From Variovorax sp. TBS-050B (lineage in GTDB: Bacteria; Pseudomonadota; Gammaproteobacteria; Burkholderiales; Burkholderiaceae_C), in the NCBI RefSeq assembly GCF_029893635.1, contig NZ_JARXYR010000002.1, positions 3,757,001-3,821,000 of the forward strand: a DNA stretch of 64,000 bases, given 5' to 3'. A program made the translations under genes and the position numbers. Positions within the stretch are counted from its first letter, which is position 1. Every line of letters starts with the position of its first letter. This document shows positions 58,602 to 64,000 of this stretch, in pieces. The notes beneath the pieces were generated by a model that was not told the origin of the DNA, searched no databases, and saw only the letters and a program-made list of their open reading frames with translations.

Positions 58602-59512
58602 CAAGCTCGACACCCGCGGCGCCCGCCGCAGCCACCGGCCAGTCGTTCCGCGACTGGTCACGCGCCAAGGCGCTCTCCGATTCGCTGGCGCGTGCCGAAG
58701 CCGGCGTGCGCGCCAGCCCGCAGGACGCCAACGCCCGATGGCTGCTGTTCGAGCTGCTCTGCGTGCTCGGACAGTGGGAGCGTGCGCTCAAGCAGCTGCA
58801 GACCTGGGCCGGCTTCTCCAGGGGTTTCGACAGCACGGCCCATGTGCTGCGCGGCCTGATCCGCGCGGAGTGCCAGCGGGCGGACGTTTTCGCCGGTCGG
58901 CAGGCGCCTGCCACGGTGACCGCCGGGGGCGCTGAACCACCCGCCTGGATGACGGAGCTGGCCGGCGCGCTCAGGCTCGGCGCCGCAGGCGACGCCGCGG
59001 CGGTGGAGGCCAGCGATCTCGCGCGCGAGAGCGCACTGTCGGCTGCGCCCGAAACGCCGGGCCGAAGCGAGCCCGGCGCCCTCGGCTTCCGCTGGATTTC
59101 CGATTCCGACAGCCGCCTCGGCCCGGTCTGCGAAGTGATGCTGATGGGCGCCTATCGCTGGATTCCGTTCGCCGACATCGCATCGCTGGCCAAGAACGCG
59201 CCGGTCGGGCTGCTCGACCTCCTCTGGAGCCAGGTCGACGTGGTGCTGCGCGACGGTGTCGCGCTCAAGGGCTACATGCCGATGCGCTATCCCGTGCCGG
59301 CCGATCGGGCGCTACCGCGGGACGCCTTGCTGCTTGCTCGCGAGACGGTCTGGCACGACGTCGGGCGCACCGGCACGCATGCGCAGGGGCAGAAGATGTG
59401 GATGACCGACGCGGGAGACCTGTCGCTGCTCGATCTGCGCGGCTGCGAGTTCGATCATCCCCCGGCCGACGCAGCGCCGCGGGACACCGGAGCAGCCGAT
59501 GCCCGACGCTGA
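58598..59512 (+). CDS. tagJ: T6SS accessory protein TagJ (ImpE family)
   Basis: 304 residues. A helical TPR-like N-terminal part (ASPQDANARWLLFELLCVLGQWERALKQLQTW) followed by GFRWISDSDSRLGPVCEVMLMGAYRWIPFADI, then PVGLLDLLWSQVDVVLRDG and MWMTDAGDLSLLDLRGCEF, as in ImpE/TagJ proteins, which bind the sheath subunit TssB. Start and stop overlap neighbours on both sides: 4 bases with tagK and 14 with tssE. Confidence 0.9.
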   Translation: MTSSTPAAPAAATGQSFRDWSRAKALSDSLARAEAGVRASPQDANARWLLFELLCVLGQWERALKQLQTWAGFSRGFDSTAHVLRGLIRAECQRADVFAGRQAPATVTAGGAEPPAWMTELAGALRLGAAGDAAAVEASDLARESALSAAPETPGRSEPGALGFRWISDSDSRLGPVCEVMLMGAYRWIPFADIASLAKNAPVGLLDLLWSQVDVVLRDGVALKGYMPMRYPVPADRALPRDALLLARETVWHDVGRTGTHAQGQKMWMTDAGDLSLLDLRGCEFDHPPADAAPRDTGAADARR

Positions 59513-60137
59513 AGAGCTGGCGGCGCCGGACGAGGTCGCTGCAGGCGCGACCCGGTCGCTGCCGTTCCATCCGGTTCATCCAGGCATCCGCCGGCCTCGT
59601 CCGCCTGGTGCGGTGCCGCCACGCGCCAACGCGCAGCTCATGCCGACGCTGTTCGATCGTCTGCGCGACGAAGCACCGAGCCAGTCCAGCGAGGCCCCGT
59701 CCGACTACGTGCTGATGCCGGCCCAGGTGCGGGACATCATTCAGCGCGACCTGGCCTTTCTGCTCAACACCACCAACGTCGAGGACTTGGTGGACCGGCT
59801 TCGCTACCCGGAGACGGCGTCGTCCACCGTCAACTTCGGCGTGCCGCCGCTGGCGGGGAGCTATCTCTCCGAGCGGAAGTGGGGCGACATCGAACGGATC
59901 ATCCGCCGCGCCATCACCGACTACGAGCCGCGGCTCATTCCCGAGACCGTCACCGTGGTCCCCTTGATGAAGGCGGACGCCGCCCAGGCCTACAACGTCC
60001 TGGTGTTCGAGATCCGCGCCATGGTGGCCCTCAGGCCGTATGCGCTCGAGCTCACCGTGCAGAGCTTCGTCGACCTCGAAACCAACCGCATGAGGTTCGC
60101 TGACGGTGCGCGCGGTGCGCCGCCGCCGGTGCGTTAA
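59499..60137 (+). CDS. tssE: T6SS baseplate protein TssE
   Basis: 212 residues of the gp25-like family. The core (from about 47) starts LMPTLFDRLRDEAP and has DIIQRDLAFLLNTTN, TVNFGVPPLAGSYLS and IIRRAITDYEPRLIPETV. The ATG at 59499 has GGAG upstream and overlaps tagJ by 14 bases. An internal ATG at 59640 gives a 166-residue protein closer to the usual length, so the first 47 Pro-rich residues may be untranslated or a lineage feature. Confidence 0.93.
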   Translation: MPDAEELAAPDEVAAGATRSLPFHPVHPGIRRPRPPGAVPPRANAQLMPTLFDRLRDEAPSQSSEAPSDYVLMPAQVRDIIQRDLAFLLNTTNVEDLVDRLRYPETASSTVNFGVPPLAGSYLSERKWGDIERIIRRAITDYEPRLIPETVTVVPLMKADAAQAYNVLVFEIRAMVALRPYALELTVQSFVDLETNRMRFADGARGAPPPVR

Positions 60138-60163
60138 GGCCGCATTCTTCTCAAGGTTGTGCC

Positions 60164-62044
60164 ATGGACCCCAGACTGCTCGACTACTACAACAAGGAAC
60201 TGATCTACATGCGCGAAGCGGCGGGCGAGTTCGCCGCCGCGCATCCGAAGATCGCCCGGCGGCTTGGCATGCACGGCATCGAGATCGACGACCCCTACGT
60301 GGAGCGGCTGATCGAATCCTTCAGCTTCCTGTCGGCGCGCATGCAGATCAAGCTAGACGCGGAGTTTCCGCGCTTCACGCAGCGGCTGCTCGAGGTGCTG
60401 TATCCCAACTACCTGAGCCCGACGCCGTCGATGGCGGTGGCGCAGCTGCATCCGAGCGTGAAGGAGGGCGATTTCTCCCGCGGCTTCGTGGTGCCGCGCG
60501 GCACGGTGTTCCACAGCAAGGTGGCGGCCGGCGAGGAAACCCCGTGCGAGTTCCGCTCGAGCCAGGACGTGACGCTCTGGCCCGTCGAGATCGTCGATGC
60601 CAAGCTGACCGGTGCGCCGCCCGACATCCCGGGTCTGGAACGCTACCTGCCGCCGCAGGTGCAGGTCACTGGTGCGCTGCGGCTGCGCCTGCGCATGGTG
60701 GGCGAACGCAACTTCGCCGCGCTGGCCGGGCTCGACCGGCTCCCGATCTACCTGCAGGGCGGCGAGCAGATCGCATCGCATCTGTTCGAGCTGCTCCACA
60801 CCTCCGCGGTGGCGAGCTTCACGGGGGCACCGGGCCAGCTCATGCAGCATCCGCACGTGGTGACCGAGGGCGCGCTCGCGCATGAAGGCCTGGCACCGGG
60901 GCAGGGACTGCTGCCGCTCGAATGGAACACCTTCCACGGCCACAACCTGTTGCACGAGTACTTCGCCTGTCCGCAGCGCTTCTATTTCTTCACGCTCACC
61001 GGGCTGGCACCGGGCCTGTCGCGTCTACAGGGCAAGGAAGCCGAGATCGTGATCCTGCTCACCCGGCCGCCGGGCGCGCTCGGCAGCCTGGTCGATGCCG
61101 GCCAGTTCGCGCTGTTCTGCACGCCGGTGGCGAACCTCTTCGAGCGGCGCACCGACCGCATCGAACTCAACACCGCGGAACCCGAGTTCCATCTGGTCCC
61201 CGACCGTTCGCGGCCGCTCGATTTCGAGGTCTACGCCGTCAAGGAGATCACCGGCCAGCAGGCGCAAACCACTGCCGCGATGTCCTTCCGGCCGCTCTAC
61301 CAGACGCTCAACGAGGACGAGGGCAACCATGGTCGCTATTTCTCGCTGCGCCGGGAACTGCGCCTGCCGTCCGACACCTCGCGCAAGTACGGCACGCGGA
61401 CGCCCTACGTCGGCACCGAGGTGTTCCTGTCGCTGGTCGACCAGAACGAGGCGCCCTATGCCGACACCATCCGCTACCTCTCGGTGCGGGCGCTGCTGAC
61501 CAACCGCGACCTGCCGTGTCTGGCGCCGCGCAACGGCCGGTCCGATCTGGCGGTGGCGGATTCGATTCCGGTCTCCGGCGTCGGGCTAATCCGGCCGCCG
61601 AGCACGCCCAAGTCGCCTTTCGCGCAGCGCGAGATCGCATGGCGGCTCATCCGTCAGTTGGGCTTCAACCACCTGCCGCTCGCGGACCTGCCGCACCGCG
61701 AGGGCGCCCAGGCGTTGCGCGACATGCTGCGGCTGTTCGTCTCGATCGACGACGAGGTGCAGCACCGGCAGATCGAAAGCCTGGTGGGCTCGCGTGTCGA
61801 GCCGGTTACGCGCCGGCTGCCCGGCGGCGGGCCGCTGATCTACGGGCGCGGCGTCCTGTGCACGTTGAGCGTGGACGAGGAGGGCTTTTCGGGCACCAGC
61901 CCTTACCTGTTCGGGCTGGTCCTCGAGCACTACCTCGCCCGGCACGTGAGCATCAACGTTTTCACGCAGACCGTGCTCGATTCGATGCAGCGCGGGACCG
62001 TGGCGAAGTGGCCGGTGCGCATGGGCGGGCGGGGCATCGTCTGA
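60164..62044 (+). CDS. tssF: T6SS baseplate protein TssF
   Basis: 626 residues of the VasA/ImpG family. Begins DPRLLDYYNKELIYMREAAGEFAAAHPKIARRLGM and has FPRFTQRLLEVLYPNYLSPTPSMAV, the most conserved stretch. The end has LYLFGLVLEHYLARHVSINVFTQTVL-like wording. With TssG, TssK and TssE it makes the wedge of the baseplate. Its stop codon overlaps the tssG start by one base. Confidence 0.96.
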   Translation: MDPRLLDYYNKELIYMREAAGEFAAAHPKIARRLGMHGIEIDDPYVERLIESFSFLSARMQIKLDAEFPRFTQRLLEVLYPNYLSPTPSMAVAQLHPSVKEGDFSRGFVVPRGTVFHSKVAAGEETPCEFRSSQDVTLWPVEIVDAKLTGAPPDIPGLERYLPPQVQVTGALRLRLRMVGERNFAALAGLDRLPIYLQGGEQIASHLFELLHTSAVASFTGAPGQLMQHPHVVTEGALAHEGLAPGQGLLPLEWNTFHGHNLLHEYFACPQRFYFFTLTGLAPGLSRLQGKEAEIVILLTRPPGALGSLVDAGQFALFCTPVANLFERRTDRIELNTAEPEFHLVPDRSRPLDFEVYAVKEITGQQAQTTAAMSFRPLYQTLNEDEGNHGRYFSLRRELRLPSDTSRKYGTRTPYVGTEVFLSLVDQNEAPYADTIRYLSVRALLTNRDLPCLAPRNGRSDLAVADSIPVSGVGLIRPPSTPKSPFAQREIAWRLIRQLGFNHLPLADLPHREGAQALRDMLRLFVSIDDEVQHRQIESLVGSRVEPVTRRLPGGGPLIYGRGVLCTLSVDEEGFSGTSPYLFGLVLEHYLARHVSINVFTQTVLDSMQRGTVAKWPVRMGGRGIV

Positions 62045-63192
62045 TGTTGCGCGAAGCCGCTCCCGTCGATGCGGGCCTGGCCGATTTCCTCGCGCGGCTG
62101 CGCGCGGCGCCATGGAAGTTCGGCTTCATCGCGCTGATGCGGCGCTTCAGTGCGGCTTACCCGCGGCTGCCGCGCATCGGACTGGCCGGCCGTCCGCAGC
62201 AGGAGGCCTTTCGCCTCGGACAGACAGCCGCGCTGGCCTTCGCGCCGCGCGAGATCGCCGAAGTGGTGCTGGCGGGCGAGGGCGTGCGATCGCCGGGCTT
62301 CGCGCCGTCCGTGCGCGGCGGCAACAACCCGGAGCTGCCGACCGTGCGGCTGTATGGCCTGGGCATGCTCGGCCCCAATGGGCCGTTGCCGCTGCATTAC
62401 ACCGAACTCGTCCGCGAGCGCACCGAGAACTTCAACGACGGCACGCTCGCCGACTTCCTCGACATCTTCCATCACCGTTACTTCACGCACATGTACCGGG
62501 CCTGGGCGCAGGCACAGGCAGCCGCGGGGCTGGACCGGCCCGACGACGAGACCTTCAGCCGCTACGTCGCGCAGCTCACCGGCCATGACCCGCTGGAAAT
62601 CTGCGACTCGGTGCTGCCGGCGCATGCCCGGCTCGCGGCTTCGACGCACCTCGCACGCGAGGCGCGCAATCCCGATGGGCTCGCGCAGACGCTCGGCCGC
62701 TTCTTCGCGGTGCCGGTGCAGTTGCAGGAGTTCGTCATGCATTGGATCCGCATCGATCCCGAAGACCAGACGCATCTGCACCGGCCCTCCATGTCGAGCG
62801 TGCTCGGGGTGGGAGCCGTGGCGGGTGAGGTCATGCCGGACCGGCAGAACAAGTTCCGGCTCGTGCTCGGACCGCTGACCCTCGAGCAGTACCTGCGCTT
62901 CACGCCGCAGGGCAAGGACCTGCCGCTGCTCGTCGAATGGGTGCGCGGCTTTGTCGGCTATGAGTTCATCTGGGATCTGGAATTGCGCGTGCGCAACGAC
63001 AACGCGCCCCCCGCTCGGCTCGTGGACACCGATCGGCTCGGATGGTCGACCTGGCTCGGCGGCTCCGGCACCGTCGACCCATCTTCTGTTTCGGAGGCGG
63101 CCGATGTTCCCTGCGGCTACGCGATCGGAATGGTCTTCGAGCCCGAACAGTACATCGGCCAGCGCACGACGGCGGCCGCGGCGCCGGCCTGA
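62044..63192 (+). CDS. tssG: T6SS baseplate protein TssG
   Basis: 382 residues of the VasB/ImpH family. Signature stretches are PWKFGFIALMRRFSAAYPRLPRIG, FAPREIAEV, LYGLGMLGPNGPLPLHYTELVRERTENFNDGTLADFLDIFHHRYFT and LGVGAVAGEVMPDRQNKFRLVLGPL. ATG 62044 overlaps the tssF stop (TGATG). tssA follows after 39 bases. Confidence 0.96.
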   Translation: MLREAAPVDAGLADFLARLRAAPWKFGFIALMRRFSAAYPRLPRIGLAGRPQQEAFRLGQTAALAFAPREIAEVVLAGEGVRSPGFAPSVRGGNNPELPTVRLYGLGMLGPNGPLPLHYTELVRERTENFNDGTLADFLDIFHHRYFTHMYRAWAQAQAAAGLDRPDDETFSRYVAQLTGHDPLEICDSVLPAHARLAASTHLAREARNPDGLAQTLGRFFAVPVQLQEFVMHWIRIDPEDQTHLHRPSMSSVLGVGAVAGEVMPDRQNKFRLVLGPLTLEQYLRFTPQGKDLPLLVEWVRGFVGYEFIWDLELRVRNDNAPPARLVDTDRLGWSTWLGGSGTVDPSSVSEAADVPCGYAIGMVFEPEQYIGQRTTAAAAPA

Positions 63193-63231
63193 GCGGCGTT
63201 CGCTCTTCTTTTCTGCTTCCTCACCTTGCGC

Positions 63232-64000
63232 ATGACCAGCAATGCCATCCTCTCTCCCATCAGCGCGGTCGAACCTTGCGGTCCGAGCCTCGAATACGAC
63301 CACGAGTTCGCCATGCTGCGTGCGCGCCTGGTGCCGCGCGAGGATGCGCAGTACGGCAGCTTCGTCGGTGCGCCCGAGGCGCTGAACTGGGCCGAGATCG
63401 AACGCGACTGCCAGCGCCTGCTGCTGCGCACCAAGGACATCAACCTGCTGGTGTGGCTGTGCCGGGCGCGCACGCGGCAGGGTCAGGCGGCAGGCCTCGC
63501 GCAGATGCTGGGCACGATGGGCGCGGTGCTGCAGACCTGGCCCGACCAAGTGCATCCGCAGATCGTGATCGAAGGCGAGCGCGACCCGGCCGTGCGCGCC
63601 AATGCCATCGCGGGGCTGGTCGATCCCGAGGGGCTGCTCGGCGACGTGGGCGACCTCGTGGTGTCGGCAAGCACCGCCTTGCGGCTCACCGTGCACGACG
63701 TGGAGCGTGCGTTTGCGATACCCCGCCCGGCGGATGCATCGGACCCGGTAGCCGTGACGCAGCAACTGGTGGCATTGCGCGCGGCCGCGGAGGGCGATCC
63801 GCTGGCGCCCGTTCAGTGCCTCGCGCAGGCGGCAGGGCACCTGCGTGCCATCGACGACTGGACGAGGGAACAGCTTGGCGACGATGCACCGTCGCTGCGG
63901 CCGCTGCGCCGGGTGCTGGAGCTGTTCCTCGCCCCGCAGGGGCAGCAAGCGGGTTCCGGCGCCGCGGCAGATTCTTCGGCGGACCCTGGTGTCGGTGCCG
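63232..64000 (+). CDS. tssA: T6SS protein TssA (ImpA N-terminal domain), 3' end cut by the window edge
   Basis: 256 codons are visible. The N-terminal ImpA domain reads LSPISAVEPCGPSLEYDHEFAML, then EALNWAEIERDCQRLLLRTKDINLLVWLCRARTRQGQAAGL and WPDQVHP. TssA caps or primes sheath growth; which of the three TssA classes this is depends on the missing C-terminus. More T6SS genes, such as vgrG, are expected beyond the edge. Confidence 0.93.
   Translation, partial: MTSNAILSPISAVEPCGPSLEYDHEFAMLRARLVPREDAQYGSFVGAPEALNWAEIERDCQRLLLRTKDINLLVWLCRARTRQGQAAGLAQMLGTMGAVLQTWPDQVHPQIVIEGERDPAVRANAIAGLVDPEGLLGDVGDLVVSASTALRLTVHDVERAFAIPRPADASDPVAVTQQLVALRAAAEGDPLAPVQCLAQAAGHLRAIDDWTREQLGDDAPSLRPLRRVLELFLAPQGQQAGSGAAADSSADPGVGA

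Overview
The window is a stretch of GC-rich chromosome from a betaproteobacterium. The gene content, the gene order tRNA-Leu–tig–clpP–clpX–lon, the Bug-type (TctC) solute receptor and the style of the type VI secretion genes point to the Comamonadaceae, most likely a Variovorax-like organism. That assignment is inferred from protein resemblance and gene order, not from a database search. Coding density is high and no transposase, integrase, phage gene or CRISPR array was seen.

Layout. 1-724 holds the start of a minus-strand hpnC (squalene/hopanoid synthesis). 821-5214 is a two-gene RND efflux operon behind a clear promoter and TetR-type operator. 5365-11455 is the protein quality-control block: tRNA-Leu(UAG), tig, clpP, clpX and lon, with terminators and candidate heat-shock promoters. 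11511-11911 carries tRNA-Gly, tRNA-Cys and tRNA-Leu(UAA). 11934-17008 has a DUF6806-type gene, an MFS transporter, a large lipoprotein and a small exported protein. 17010-24725 is central metabolism and osmoprotection: murI, class I fumarase, proXWV (glycine betaine uptake) and fumC. 24864-30669 holds an NAD(P)-binding oxidoreductase with divergent LysR regulator, a YqhA-like membrane protein, acsA, a LapA-like protein, a cytochrome c and a Trp-rich small protein. 31054-32775 is a membrane-anchored protein with two SUKH (SMI1/KNR4) domains. 32910-36576 has ilvD, a divergent LysR gene and lgt. 36713-42298 is a malonate catabolism cluster (GntR regulator, malonyl-CoA decarboxylase, Bug receptor, enoyl-CoA hydratase family protein, malonyl-CoA synthetase). 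42485-64000 is a type VI secretion system (T6SS) that runs off the right edge.

How they fit. The T6SS block supplies the membrane complex (TssJ, TssL, TssM), sheath (TssB, TssC), tube (Hcp), baseplate (TssK, TssE, TssF, TssG, TssA), recycling ATPase (ClpV) and accessory proteins (TagF, TagK, TagJ). VgrG, PAAR and effectors are not in the window. An unassigned protein with seven evenly spaced cysteine-bearing coils lies between tssK and tssL. The malonate cluster would take up malonate, activate it to malonyl-CoA and decarboxylate it to acetyl-CoA, under a GntR protein whose probable palindromic operator is visible.

The points most worth a second look are the Cys-ladder beta-helix protein inside the T6SS operon, the orphan membrane-bound tandem-SUKH protein, the hairpin after hcp, the tig–clpP hairpin that also reads as a sigma-32 promoter, the structured proV leader, and the several operator-like dyads.
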